In this document: positions 37,554 to 52,100 of the stretch, piece by piece
How the letters are laid out: the number at the start of each line of letters is the position of its first letter
Position numbering within the stretch: position 1 is the stretch's first letter
Origin: Stratiolaelaps scimitus
Taxonomy: Eukaryota; Arthropoda; Arachnida; Mesostigmata; Laelapidae
NCBI GenBank assembly: GCA_019614645.1
Contig: JABWDB010000009.1
Location: 3,577,501 to 3,641,500 of the forward strand
Length of the DNA stretch: 64,000 nucleotides
Reading direction: 5' to 3'
The notes under the pieces: generated by a model
Told to the model about the DNA's origin: nothing
Databases searched by the model: none
The model's input: the letters and a program-made list of their open reading frames with translations, nothing else
Translations under genes and position numbers: made by a program

Positions 37554-40500
37554 TCGCATACGCCCATTCGGTGTTCTGGTAAACACCACGAATCACCATG
37601 ACGCAACTAAGTTTAATCGGCAAGGCGTACTACCAACTGCGACCACTATAATCACGCCACTTCGAAACACACCGATTCAATGCACTTCATAGGAACAAGC
37701 TCCGTTGCCTACCGGACCCTTGTATTCCTGTCGATTACAAGACTGAAGGGTTTACGTTAGCGTTTACGCTGCTGATAGCTAAGATGTTCACCATGATTTA
37801 CAGGAATTCTTATCGCTGCTAATCTATGCCAGAACGTCGCGGATTTTAGTGTCAGTATAGGTGCAATAATTGTCTAATTAACTCAAATACAAGAATTAGC
37901 ATGGCGAACGCCGACAGCACCACCTGAGCGCGAAGCCAATCAAAGTACCACCGTGTTCATACCGGTATCAGTGGTCATTGAAAATCATGTGTCCAGCGAT
38001 CGGCGGCTCTTGCGAACTGCACATGGACAAAAGCGATGTGATTACAGCTGCCCGTAACGAACCGGCCTAATTAGTCAAGATCGTCCATACGATACAGGCA
38101 CTCCTTGGGCCGCTTCCAACGTAGAGATCGAATGTCCATCATTCGGACGTCAATGCGTGCTTCGATCATAACGCACGGGTATAAAAGTATCCGTTGAACA
38201 AAGAAAACGCGTAGGTTATGCGACATCGGTATCTTGTTATCCACATATTGTCTACACAGGTGCAGCGAACGCGAGGCACCCTACGATTTTAGCAAAATCG
38301 CTTGGATACCTTGAACGGGACGTGACTATGGGAACTAGACGTGTTTATTTGAACGCTATACGTGAGTCATCGATAATTGCTGGAAGAACATGCGTGTAAT
38401 TCCTCTTCTCGAATGTATATGGGGGCGCACAATTGCCGGACCTGTCGTAGCCTAGCGAGGACAGCCTCTAGCCGAAGTTGGCCAAAGAAACTTGAATAGT
38501 GTCAGCAACAAACGGTGATGGATCACGTCGGCGGGCTTCTGAAGCTTGCTCTTCTTCCCGGGGTACTGCTCGAGATTATTCGCGCATCGCAGTGACATTA
38601 GTTTAACGTTGTTGAACCACTGTGCTGAACCTGCACTGTACCGAGGAGCTACGCGGAGGTTCTTGGGCGTCAGCTCAGATAAGATAGGGTGTCTGTTATA
38701 AATACGGGGAGCGTCATCGCCAAGGTGACCCGGAAAATTGTCCAAGTTAGTATTCCAGTGAATGAATTTGACATGAATTCTACTGAGCTAACGTGAGCAA
38801 TGCCATGTCTCGCCTGGTCGTTCCATGGGATTTGTTTATCATTTCTAGCCAATCACGAGACATGAAACGGATGACTTAACTACTCGTGAAGCAGAGATAT
38901 GTAGCTCAAATTATCATTCGGGTTCGATGACTACTTGCATATATGGCTCTGTTTCGGTCAAGGTCAAAGTTTGGCTTAGCTCTGAGCTAGCATATGCTTA
39001 ACCAGTTTCAACAAATAAAGGCTCTATTTCATCCAGCAGATCGCGAGAAGGATGTGTTTACAATCATTGTTAACGAAGCCTGACTTATATATATATATAT
39101 ATATATATATATCTCGCAATAGGCGTTAGACTTCTGAAGAGAAGCGGTAGACATAGCAGTAAGCGATGTAATAGTGAATCAACCACGCTTAGTTTATATT
39201 GTAATGCGTTGTGCAGTTTTTTTGGGGATCCGAGCGCTAGCTACGATATTCAGGCTGCTCGCATGGTTGATGGCAGAACGTATCTATATTACATCAGTGG
39301 TTCACTGGTCTGTTCACACTTGAGTCTCAGATAATACCGTTATGAACATTTCACCTTGTCATGCTCTTTCTCATCGATCATTTTGCGTCGGATCCGAGAC
39401 ATCGACTTGTTATTTATCCCGATATGAAGCTGTTCTCTCCTCTGTTCATATTTCAGTTACTTTTTTTCAGCTTACGCAGATCTCCGAACGCAAGTCAAGC
39501 CGACCATCTCATCGAGACCGACTCTCACAAACTGACCTTGTGTTTTATCTGTCAACACAGGGGTCCTCACTCTTATGGTTCCCAATCTCTCTCTCTCTCT
39601 CCCGCTCTCTTTATCTCTTTCGATCTTCCAAATATAATATGTTCAATACGGAGGCCGATCACAGTTGGGTTCTATCACCGGATGAAGCCAATTGATATCA
39701 GCCGCCGCCGCCGCCGCCGCCATAGTCTTATAAGATCGACCATTTCGTAACAAGTAGCAAACAGCGAAGCGCGATCCGAACTCTCCCGAACAATGCTACC
39801 CGTCCCCTTGCCGCTAGGAAGGAGCCACCTTGTGACCGCCGATATATTGCCACACTTACCCAATCCTTATCGTCGGCAGACCAGCGTATTTTAGCTGGCC
39901 ATCGCATCGTACCGAGGCAACGCGGCGACTGCGACACGATCCGACTCGAGCCGAACAACCGTTGTGGACTGTTTTGCCCGCAGCCGGCCGCTTATTCGCC
40001 CCGGTGTCAAAACCACAAAGTGGCGGTATTATCATAGCGCGGTTGAGCCTGCTTGTCGCGACGTATGGCCTACATACTTGGTCTGGGTTGAGATGAGTGG
40101 CGCAAAAATTACCACCCACCCCCCCAGCCTGCTTGTTCGTTGCGCTGTCGATACCGTACCGGGACATTATTAGCGCGAGGTAACCTCAACGAACTGCTAT
40201 GACGTTGTCATGAAACGGGGCAAAGGGGCTTCGGCGGCTGTCGGTGGCAATTTTTGCCGATTTTAGCCACATCTCGGCGATGCTTGATGGATAGATTGAC
40301 GCATTGGAAAGCAAAGAAAAAGCGTTACACAGCGTCAATTGGCTGGCGTGCGTGAGTGTGAGCGTGCGTGTATACGTGTGGCTGTCTGACGTGATGAAAA
40401 CCGATAAACGTGTGGAATTTATATTCGGGTTACACATGTTCATATTTGCTATACTACTGTTTGAACATTGGCATCCAGTTGACGGAGTCAGAGGGAGATG

Positions 40501-43139
40501 GGTCTAAAGGCTGTCTGCAAATGTCAAATTTGATTTGCCAGCTCAGCCGCTGTGCTCTTGTCTGGCGTGCGATAGTGTAACTAGCCGTAGATTCCGTCAT
40601 CGCGTTGTTATTATTGCTGTTTTTGTTTGCTCACATACTGAGAATTAAGTAATACAATCAATGTTCTGCTATTGAAACAGTATCAGTACCGACAAGGCAA
40701 ATTCACGAGTTACTAGAGAATCAACAATTTCTTCCCATATTTACGCCCCCTCGTAGTTCCGGAGGCGGGATCGAGGTGGACTTACCGGATTCGACTGAGA
40801 AATAGGAGCGGACTTCACTCTGCTGCTTTGTGGATTCTCGTTGAGCGACGAGAGCACCAAATGTGAGGTGGCACTCGTTGGACAGAGGTGGCATGAGGAA
40901 GTAACGGGCGTAGATGAAACTTCGGGCATGTCAACGTCCGGCTGACTGTGCCTGACATGTTGAGCAGAGTTAGTCTTTGGTTGTGATGGAGAGATTTATG
41001 GCACTTGTGAACGCGGCGAGCGCACGACTCACTCGAAACGTAGGCGATAGTGGCTAAATGCGAACAGACCTGCAAGTGGGCTACTTCATCTGTGGGAGAA
41101 CCCCGACCGCGCTATAATACCATTCAAGATAATGACATAAACAGCGCTACAAGTATTGGACACGATGCGATCACGGAGGGGGGATCTAAGCGAATATATA
41201 GCAGATATCGTAGCAAGTCACGGTGAACATGCAGCGAAATCCTCGAATCACGAGGAAGACGTGACTACAAAGCTTACTACGTAATGATAGGGCAACGAAC
41301 GAAATGGGACCATCAGCCAGCGCTAAATGAAAACGAGGTAGAGGCGTTCGGGTGGAAGGCGAAATCTTCTGGAAGCGGCGCCATTTGCTATCGTTGTCAT
41401 TCAGCACCCGCTCATATTCATCATAGAACCCTATTGACTCGACGAATTAATCAGGTGGAAAATAGATACAGTTGTCGCTCGATGAGGCATATATCTGTCC
41501 CATCAGTGAGCTTCTTCTTCCTGCATCGCCCTCGAGAAGCGTTCCCGTTGAACGACAACGATTGATCGATCGTTTCAAATGGTGTACGTTGCTCATAAAG
41601 TGACGGGATCTATGTCTTCAATGAAGAGTAATACAATTTTACGAATCGGCAACATATTACGAAGGTGTTGCCTGACTCTTTTAGCAGCGACACGTCTCCG
41701 GTGAATGGATCTTGTCGAAGTATAGATGCATGGATGTCAGGGACATCCCTTAGGCAGTTATGGACAGACAGTGATTGAAGGTGAAGTGATGAAGGGTGGT
41801 GTTGTACTATGGTGTGTTAGCCGTGACGTGAAGCTTTGGCTCTTCAGATTTCATCGGCGTCGACAAACAATCGCATTTGAAGAACAGTTAGAAAACTATC
41901 GATCTTACATCGGGGGATCATTTGATCGGGTTGACAAGCTCGAATCGCCCCTGGACGAGCTAATAGCAAAGCTACAAACGACAAACTAACATCACCGGTT
42001 GAAGTAACGGCGGGCTTGCGAGTAGACGAAATTCTAACTGAAAACAATCGTCGTTGGCGTTTGACGCACAAAGCAGGAACACCATGGCTCCGAGCTGGCA
42101 TCGTGTAATGACAACTCTTTATTTCATTCGCACAGAAGCATGCACAGCACAGCACAGCAAAACGTCGTATAATACATAGTACTTGTTATTGTCTCAATAA
42201 TTTATGAACCTGATTTATTCAAACATACAGTAATTAGGAATTATTTCTAGGGATAATGGGGGGGGGGGAGGCGGGGATTAGCTGGGCCCGTGGCTGAGGT
42301 CGACATTGTCCCTGGTTATTGTCTTGTTCCCTTGTTACTCGAAAACGCACAAATCGACTTAACACACCGATTAAGCCCGATACCCTCTCTGCGATAACGA
42401 CTGACAACTTGTTCCTCGACGCGACACGTTTCCATCGATGAGAAGTCACCAAATATACTAACTAGAGGAAAACATCTTTTCCCAATTCCTGTTTCTCCCA
42501 CCGCAGATTCTCCTCACAACCGAAACCGGTGAAACGACAGCCGAGACCTGCGACACCTGTTTCATGTTGTTCCGCTCGGCTCGCGTGGCAATGAAGCAGT
42601 TCACGCGACGCGAAATGAAGAAGATGGCGGGACTCGCGTGTGCGACATTCGCCGCCGAATTCATCGACAACAGCGTGTGCCGGGGTCTAATTGACGAGTA
42701 CCTCGATACGGTAGGCGGCTGCATGTGTTTGTCCTTTCGCTTGTTGCTGTTTTTACTGGACTCGTTGGGAGCCGTAAATACGATATTTTATAGGAAACGA
42801 TTGATTTTCTCCCTATTGTCAGCATGGCGAACAGGCTCGTTGTAGTGACCCACTCACATGCATGTTTTAAATGGTATGCATTTCTGTGCGCTAACGCTGC
42901 TAGCATCTCATCCCCGACGCACACCGATGGTGTCGGAACGCCAATTAGGCATGTAGCGTATACCTGGGGGAATATTGACAGTGGAAAATGATGGCGTGTA
43001 CAACGCGTTTTGCGAATTCGGTAACCTTTTGAATCGCTGGATTAGTTCGTTGGCTAGTTTCTCCTTCGTAGTCTTAGGGAACTGTACAATCGGTTTGCTG
43101 AACACTTATGCGTCCTTGCATAACTCGATGGAACTCCCC

Positions 43140-43174
<35 letters not shown>

Positions 43175-44747
43175 GTGTATATACGCGTCACACTGCTGAA
43201 TCTTCGAGCCAATATAGAACAATTCAATTGAGATTGCGGTCGTACTAAAATGTCTTATATTATCGATGCGCGATCTGTGTTCACTTCCACTTCACGTAAA
43301 CGGACCATTTAATCGCTTCGAATGTTATCTAACGCCTACAAAGTTGCTCAAGCCCAGCAACACGTGACAATTAAAGATTTCGTCTCACGACTATTATTCA
43401 TTTTAGTTAGCATTTATTTCGTTTTATATTTCAGAGAGTTTTCAAGGTTGGATGAATGGCTGGCGGTTATGTTCAGCGGACGCGCTTTCAAAAAATCGTT
43501 CATAAACTCATCCGGGCATCAGTATTCTCTGTAACGCGTATTTGATACACTAGTAAATCAACAGGGCCACGAAAAAGGGCACAAATAACAAATTAATATA
43601 GATATGTATATATGCCGTAATACAGTTGACTTCTATGATCCTCCACTGTACCTGATGATCCGTGGAGCTGGGCATAATTTGCGTAGGATTGATGAGAAAT
43701 TCTATCCACTGTCGTATGCCAATATACCTTTACCTGACGTTTAAAACCTAAAATGCAGATCCTAACTGCAGTACGAGGTGGCTAGTTTTTGAGGACAGTC
43801 CAAATCCGTACCACCTACCGCAGGAACCGGATTGAAAACCCGGATTCGGAATCACACAAAGTTCCTACGTAGATCTGAAAAACGGATCTCTGAACCAATA
43901 GAATACCGCGATAATTACGTCTCCTACCATGTACTCCTTTCCCAATCATTTGTAATCTAAACCGCTGCTTGATACGGCGGTTGGATCTGAAAAACCATAA
44001 AAAAAAAGAACAGTTGAAAAAGCAAACGCGCGGTCACGCGTGATTGTGCCACAGGCGCAGGCCTCTGGGTAGCGCCTCGAAGTGTAGAACCTTCGGTGTA
44101 ACCCCTCGAAGTGAGACGCGCAAGTCGCGACGTAACCCGAACTTCTCGACTTCACTTATCCGTTAAATATGGATATATAGATGTAGAATGAGGGCACAGC
44201 ATCAATATATATATATATATATATATATGGGAATTTGGTTATAGCAGACGTTGTAGCCTATAGATAATATCCAGCTGCGGCAGGTGTCGACATCGCCCAT
44301 CGGCGCCATCGACGAAGAACACATCGTCGGACTGTGGTACATGTTGCGATATGATACCTTGGCGAAGTTCCTACATTATTTCCTTAGGGTGTTTATCGGC
44401 CAGCTGCAACGGAATGATATGTGCATTGCGACGGTGGAGTCACAATCTTTGGACTAAATTCTGTCGTTCATTGACGATTTACCTGGACCACCTTAATCCG
44501 AACACCGATCGTCTGCTCGCTAGTTGTCTTGAATGCGAGTTTTGCCAAGCAGTATGAACACTGTGTTAGATCGTCAAGAACACAACAAATATATATCATG
44601 ACTAAAACAATTATCTCCGCTTGCTTCTTTATGCTGTTGATGATCTAACTCATTCTTCGTACTGCTTGGTAAAACTCAAATCCGAGCCATTAATGGTCCC
44701 GTTAATTGTTGAATTCGGCCTACACGATATACGAAATATATAAATAG

Positions 44748-44807
<60 letters not shown>

Positions 44808-46143
44808 GTATATATCTATATACATACATAGACACATTGTATGTGTCCTAGTATATCATGAGGGTATGAGTGCCAGATCGCTGATTCTCTGATTCAAAGA
44901 TAACACGCCATGAATTAAAATTGAAGCAATAGTTACCGGCATCAATATACATATGTTAGACTATTATCATTGCACATTGTGCATGATTATATAATATGAT
45001 GGTGGCAATCCGATTGGCAACACCGTTGACTTTGTTGTGTACAATCCGGAACAGTAATTAGTCCCATCGTCCCGATCTGATTATATCTGATTCGAACGGA
45101 TATGTGATTAAGGTGAAACACCCAGCTGTCCGTGTAGATTGCACAACATCTTCGTTGACCGTCTTCTGGGTAGTCGTCACCGCTGAAAGTCATGGCTCGT
45201 GTCGATCAGCCATGACTTCGTATGTATTATAGTATGGACGGCCGCCACAGTAGCAGAGTCCATATCTCGCGAATCATAACAGGCTGCGAACGGCGATAGC
45301 ATTCAGTTCATTTTTATCTCCACTATCAAGCCCAATCGATTTGATAACTGCCTTATCGAGTATCTGATAAGTATATGAAATGGATGAAATATTCCCTGTA
45401 TGAACTGTACGGCCAACACTGTTCTACCAATCTCATTCAACACGGTATTTCACACGAGTGTCGAATCTAGAATCGTTGTTCGGGTCGGTACTTCGATTCG
45501 CCATCTCGTCTCATCAAACGAGTAGCTTATTCGAAGCTGAACACTTAGGACCTTGTCAATACGTCAAATCATATCTAGTCGCTTTCGCCGGCAGGAAAGA
45601 GCATTTCTCGACATACGTACGTGGAGGTTCTCCCTCGAGGAAATTTCCCAAAAGGGTAAATTTTTTCCTGTTTTTCACCCCTTTCTTATTTCTCAAACGG
45701 ATTTGTTCATTCGTGCCTGCAAGTCAATTCCAAGGCCGAAGTTTTTGTCGATCCTCGTTCGAGCAATGACAGCCAAGGCGTCCATCGATGCGATGTCGCT
45801 CTCCAAAGCCCAAAACGTCCTCACCGACTACCGAAGCGCCATTTACTTGAGAAAAACGCCAGCTGGCTAATTACCATATTTCCTCATTATATGGAAATTT
45901 GTTAGATATACCTCTTTATTAATGATGATCTATTTTGATTTGTCCCGCCTGCTGGTGTCGGATCCCCTCCACCAGGTGTACGAGATTGCTGAGCTGGTAT
46001 TCTCAGCGAGGATGAACCAAAGTGATATTTGCGGCTTGATGTTTGGCCCCAAGTGCGGGCCAGTGACCGCGACGACGCACGTGTGGAAGGTCAATCTGCC
46101 GAAGAGGCTTCCCATCAAGAACAAAACAAATCACGTAAGTAAT

Positions 46144-46175
<32 letters not shown>

Positions 46176-49100
46176 TACCATTATGTATTACCGATTACAA
46201 TTTGTGTTTGCCTGAAGTGTTCAACATCGCATTCGTACCGTGCAAGCGGGGCACCGACTTCAGTTAATATCTGGCGTATATCGAAAAGTCGGGGGAGGTG
46301 GCCTGCTGGTGTGTTCGGGTGCGCCTACCTTGCAAGCGGATGCGCGACACGTGTGGAGGTGTACAGGTTCAATCGCGCACCCTTGCACACCTGCATATAA
46401 AAGAAGAGTCTTGTAAAGCGATGCCGAAAGAAGTTGTACCGTTGACGTTGGCTGAGAGTCTGCCCGAGAAATTCGCATGTACGAACACGGATCATCATTT
46501 TCTGCTTCTTGATTTCTATGTCTGTCTCGTTGGATTTGACTCGTTTGCTTTTTTGCAGCAATCAAACGATCTGAACATGGATGAAACTGAACACGGTGGT
46601 CTCTCTGAACTAGTACAATTATATTCCAACCATGCGTTATCTCCGCCATCTCATCACATATCAGCTGCACGTGCGGCCTTGTGTGACGCAAATCGCACGG
46701 ACAAAATACACACAACGTTAACGGGCATATATCCCAGATGCATAAATCGGTTCAGGAGGTGGATGGATAGTCGTCATTCTTGAATCGAACCAAGCCCCAG
46801 AGATATTTTCGCCAAACAAAAAATCAGACAGATCTGACCAGATCGAATCGACACAGCGTGTTAGCATTATGCAACAATAATAGTAATAATATTGCGATTA
46901 GTTCTCGCAGTGGTGAATTTCGTCTGGGTCACTCGGTCGGATCAGTTCGCCGATCGCCTGGATAGCGCCACTTAGTTCGCACTCTTCGCCTAAGTTTTTG
47001 TTTGACACGCGCGGAAACCGCCTGCGCGCGCATTCGCAGATCGACCTCACCGACTCCACCAAAGGGAAGTGACCCGTCCGTTCGGTGCATGAGTGTCGCC
47101 GATTCAGCCGTCAATGTCACCTCACGCTGCCAACGTGCTGACAGGCACAAATACACGTACAGAACACTCGAGAAATTTCTCGATAATAAAATCGTCTCCG
47201 GGCCTGGCGCAACACGGTGCAATATTTGGCGACAACCACCGGCCGCCCTCGCTCACCCGACCGTTCTGCAACGTTTTGACGAAAGCTGGCGAGCGAAGAT
47301 TTCGATCATTAATTGCTTAATTGTGGATTGCTACCACCTGGAAGGCACCTCGATGACTGACAGAGATTCGTCGAGATAATGTCGTGATTGGTTTTCTGCT
47401 CATACTGGTGAGCTGTTGCTATCTGCTTAGTAGCTGCACAGCCACAATCGTCGGCTGGTGCAGCTGAATATCATATCATAGTCATGCCACTGGTGAAATT
47501 CGCTGTCGCCAAATGTTAGACAGTTTTTTGTCGGCAACGGTGCATGATTCACTAATTGTTCATTCCCATAGAGAGTAGGTGGTAACAGCCGAAGCTGCCT
47601 CCTGTTGCAGGTGGTCACTGGTGCGACCGCTCGTCCAAATACCGCAAGCAGTTAGCGGTTTTCGTTTTTACTCATCGACGATAATGGGCGTTAATTACAA
47701 TGTTCCTACTAACAAACGAATTAGCAAGTGGCATGCGAATCGATTGGCTCGCATCAACGGCAGCTACATTCGAGTGTGGTCAGTGTCGGTGGCGAGGGTG
47801 ATTACAACTAGCGCTCGCAAATTACTATAGATTATCTTCGATGATTGGGAACGTGCATTTTCGGTAATGACAACAGACATAACTGTAATAGGAGCAACAG
47901 TCCAGCGCGCGGCTTCCACACCACGGCCAGCTGCCATTCTGAGACAATCATATTGAACATGTCATATTGATATTGACGATAATATTCTGGGGTATAGATC
48001 GACAGATAGATAGATATTGTGAAGAGTTCTATAGATGGACGGATACGTGCTGATAAGAGAATAAAAACGTGTCCACTCCGCTGCTTGAGATCGCTATCGC
48101 GTCGTGCGGTCGACGACGCTGTAGGCGGCCGACGACAAATCGAATCGAATCACTAAGACACGTACAACTTAATGACTGATTTTACCAACTCGGCAACAAC
48201 TGATCGGCAGACGTCATCACCAATGAAGATCCTGCATCTATCCGATATCCATTACGATCCGCGGTACCGGCAAGGAGGCGTAGCCCAGTGTGATAAGCCG
48301 CTCTGCTGTCGAGATCCGCCCGAGCAAGGCACGGAGCATCCGGGATCGGACGAGGCTGCCGCGTCAACTCTGGCGTCGCTCGCAGGCCTGGACAGCGACG
48401 GGGACGACGACGATAACGTCGGGGTGGCGAGAAACGACATCAGCAAACATGCCAACTCGGCGATGGCGGGCCGTTTTGGCGATCTGCGTCATTGCGATAT
48501 GCCACTGGAGACAATCGAGAGCCTCGTCAACGATGTCGTCAACATACCCGATAAGGTTTGATTGTTATCTTTCGTTATGAAGGGCTCTCTCTCTCGCTCT
48601 CTCTTTGCTTGAGGCGTCTGCCAATTCGCGTGCATATTGAACACGCTCTCTCCCCTCCACAAATTACTGTTGATAACTGACTGTGGGGTAGACCACTTGA
48701 TTGGTGGTTGATTCACGTACGAGTTTCGTGCGTGTTGCCACTGTCATAAAACGAAAATTCGAACAATTTGTACTACAGTGATATGGGTTAAGTGCTTGAG
48801 TGCTATTCCACTCGGCGGTAAAACAAGCAAATATGGTACAGTCCAAATGTTTACGAGCAAAACACTCGAAGTGGGTGCAGCGGCAACGTGGTAGCTTGGC
48901 TCTGTTTGAAAGCGGGATTCAAAACGAATGTGTATTGCCAAATCCTTGAAGGTGGGCGGTTCGTGGTCAGATGACGAAATCACTTGAAACTAAAGCTTGA
49001 CTTGAAATAGCAAATGATCTCGTTATCTGGGTAAGTGAATTCGTCTCTTCGCCTTTTTTTGCCTAAACTGAGAATTTAGTTAGAAAAAAAATAAGCATTC

Positions 49101-52100
49101 ATTCAAATATACAATAATTAGGAATTATTAGAATTGTTACGAATTATTAGTTAGAAAAAAATGCCACTGAGCTTGCTCTTTGAAGGTCGCCTTTAGAAAC
49201 ACATGAATCGCTACCTTTCAGCGATACACCCATGTAACATATTGACAGAAACGTCGCAACGAATCTTTTTGTTCTCCCTTAACTAATCCATTTGCGCAAG
49301 TCATATATTCGAATTTCTCCGAGAGGCCATCATTGTATCGCCACAGACCGATACCGTGTGCTGCCTTGCTGCATCATGCATACGTTTCCAATAGTCGTGG
49401 GCAAAAATCGGCTTCAATCGTGTCCGCATCGTTTCCTCAACCGTGTCCACCTCTTTGCAGATATCGCACGTTTACTTGACGGGCGACATCCCACCACACG
49501 ACGTGTGGAGATCGAACAAGACCGAGTATTTCAACATCACACAAACGATATACCAGCTATTGGCCGATACGCTGGGCCACACCACCGACGTATTCCCTGT
49601 AATGGGCAACCATGAAGCTTGCCCGCCAAATCTATTTTCGACCGAGGCCAACAAGACTCTGTCGCCGTCCGCCGTCAAAACGGCCGACCTCTACGAAAGT
49701 CTAGCGTACATTTGGCGCACCTGGCTGAACGAGGAGCAACTAGCCACGGTGGGTAGTCAGTCGTCTCTTGCATGTGACAGGCGTGGTATCCACCATCGTC
49801 GTAAGTAAGACAATCGCTATGGTCGTGCTATCCACGTATTTGCAGGTCAACATGACCGAACATCGTCATATGCAATATGATGTTGACAAAACGAGCAAGA
49901 GGTGGATATACAATGAGGCTAATGGGAAAATGGCCAGCACGGACTACGGGAACCAGTCTAAAGAGCGAATTTATATTAGTTACGAACTCTTATTTCTTGT
50001 TGTTTTCTTTTTTGATAGGAGGAAATTTTCTTCAAGCGCACAGACTCCACTGGAGACATAGTTATACTCTAGACGTTGTAAACTTCGTTCATTCGTTCTA
50101 AGCACTAATTCGAGGTATGACGGGTGGTTCCTTTTTGCTGTCTGTTCCAGATACGTCGCGGTGGCTTCTATGCAAAATCCGTTTCGTCCTCGCTAAAGGT
50201 GATCTCTCTGAACACCAACATGTGTTACTATCTGAATTTCTGGCTGTTGGCAGACTCTCGAGATCCGGCGGGTCAGCTAGCGTGGCTGGTACGTGAGCTC
50301 GTCGACAGCGAAAGACGTGGTCAGTTCGTACACATACTCGGTCACGTTCCACCTTCAAGCTTCGATTGCATCTACTCATGGAGCGAGCAGTTCTTGAGGA
50401 TCGTTCAAAGGTACAGGGACAGATTGTGTATATCATCATCGCTTGTTGTCTTGCGATTTCTTCTTCGCCGAATGACAAAGATGACGAAGGTCGCTTCGGG
50501 TAAAAGCCATGCACGTTCGGTTCTTGTGTGAGATCCAGCAGAGAGTGCGGATCCCTCAGAAAGCCTGGTTAGCCACCAATCTCGGCGAACTCTATTCCGA
50601 TATTTCATCGCCCTGCCTCCAGTTCAGTAATCGAGCGCCACATCGACAATGTTCAGGATTAGACCACGCGAATCCCTTCAATGAGTGGGGTAGAGGTGGC
50701 GATCGAGACGCTCGCCAACGTGGTGGCTTTGACAATATTTGACTTCGATTGCAAACCAATCGTCGGGCCACACGGAGATGTTTTCCAAGAAATTTCCGAC
50801 AATTTGAGCGGATCGAATAAAATTAAAACAAATTGAATCACATTTTTCGTGCCAGCTTTTCTCGGCTTTCTCCATAGTGGAGGCGCTCGTCGTTGCGCCT
50901 GCGTTACCGACGAGGCCTATTGGAGACATGGAAAGGGTCAGCGTGTCCGCCTCGTGGTCTGGCCGCGATGATAACCTTTAACTGCTGAGCCCACGATGTA
51001 GGTAAACGCATCATGGAAATCATTGACATCTCGTTCGTCGATTCACACCGGCGTATTTTCGAGGCCATGAACTTTATTGGTCGACTACCTACCAAATCTA
51101 TTCTCAGCGATCCGACGTTTCTGGCAGCGGTACAACGCAGATACCAGTAATACCTGATAGGCCTGTGTGAATACACCGACAGCTCCAAGCGACGATAACG
51201 CCAAGTTGAGAAAGTTCATAAGTGTTGCTTCTGGAAGTCCTTCGTTTTTTTTTCGTTACGTTGACTATGACGTGCATTGGGGGTCAAAGAACGATATTTT
51301 GTGAATGTGATTATTATGGACGATTATGCACCTCGCAAGGGGAGTGTGCACATGATCCGGATGGTATTATACATTGGAGCGTCTCATAAGCCTAAGATGC
51401 AATATCTCCGCTTAGAAAACGTCCGTGTGCTCAACAAGTAGATGCTTCTATTTCTCTTCCACTGTCCAATAATATAGTTACCTATACATAGTAGAACTTT
51501 TTTTGCAATTGTAAGAAAATGAGTCGTATTCTCTAACTAGAAGAGATATGATAAGCCGGTTTGAGTTGCGTCAGGGTGCACGTTTATATAATAGTGTGAA
51601 TTGAAAACGTGGTACAAACCAAACACAAGCGTATTCAATGCTTGCCACTGTTTATTGGACCACCATTAGCATAGCTTCTCTGCCTTGATACGTTGATAAT
51701 ATATAATAGATATTACTCAACTATATTCTTGCAGAAAATGAGCCGTTGGCGGATTCAAAGGCCAAAGTACGCGGCACATTCGATTCACTTGATGTTACAA
51801 TTATTCTAATCATTGTAACGATGGTTATTGTTATTAATCACTTTCAGATTTAATGGTACTATCACTGGTCAATTCTATGGACATACACATTTCGACCAGT
51901 TTAATGTGTTCTATGCCGAGGATCGAGTGACGCCTATTGGAGCGGCTTTTGTTTCTCCCAGCGCAACCTCGTACAGCTACGTGAGTATTGACGTTGTCAA
52001 TCGAACGTGCTCCACTTATTCTATTCACACGTGATATTTAATCACGATAGTGCACCCATTTTGCCCATCATTATTGCATTGTACGTAAGCGACCTTGACG

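Larger units (their letters stand above)
37019..42506 (+). other. First long intron of the sphingomyelinase gene
   Basis: About 5.5 kb separates exon B from the saposin exon. It contains (TA)n tracts at 37511-37553 and 39086-39112, a (CT)n run near 39589-39606, a GCC run at 39702-39719 and a poly-G run near 42258-42267. It also holds a consensus TATA box at 38180 and a possible antisense exon at 40786-40951. A + strand frame ending at 41989 after a good acceptor (CTCTTCAG at 41840-41847) is a weak further candidate. Confidence 0.6.

Noticed and set aside
46298..46783. 161-codon + strand frame in a sphingomyelinase intron
   Set aside because: It starts in the SINE-like repeat and runs through intron sequence; no splice sites or motifs.
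46929..47379. Opposed frames of 97 and 125 codons
   Set aside because: GC-rich intron sequence open on both strands without family resemblance.
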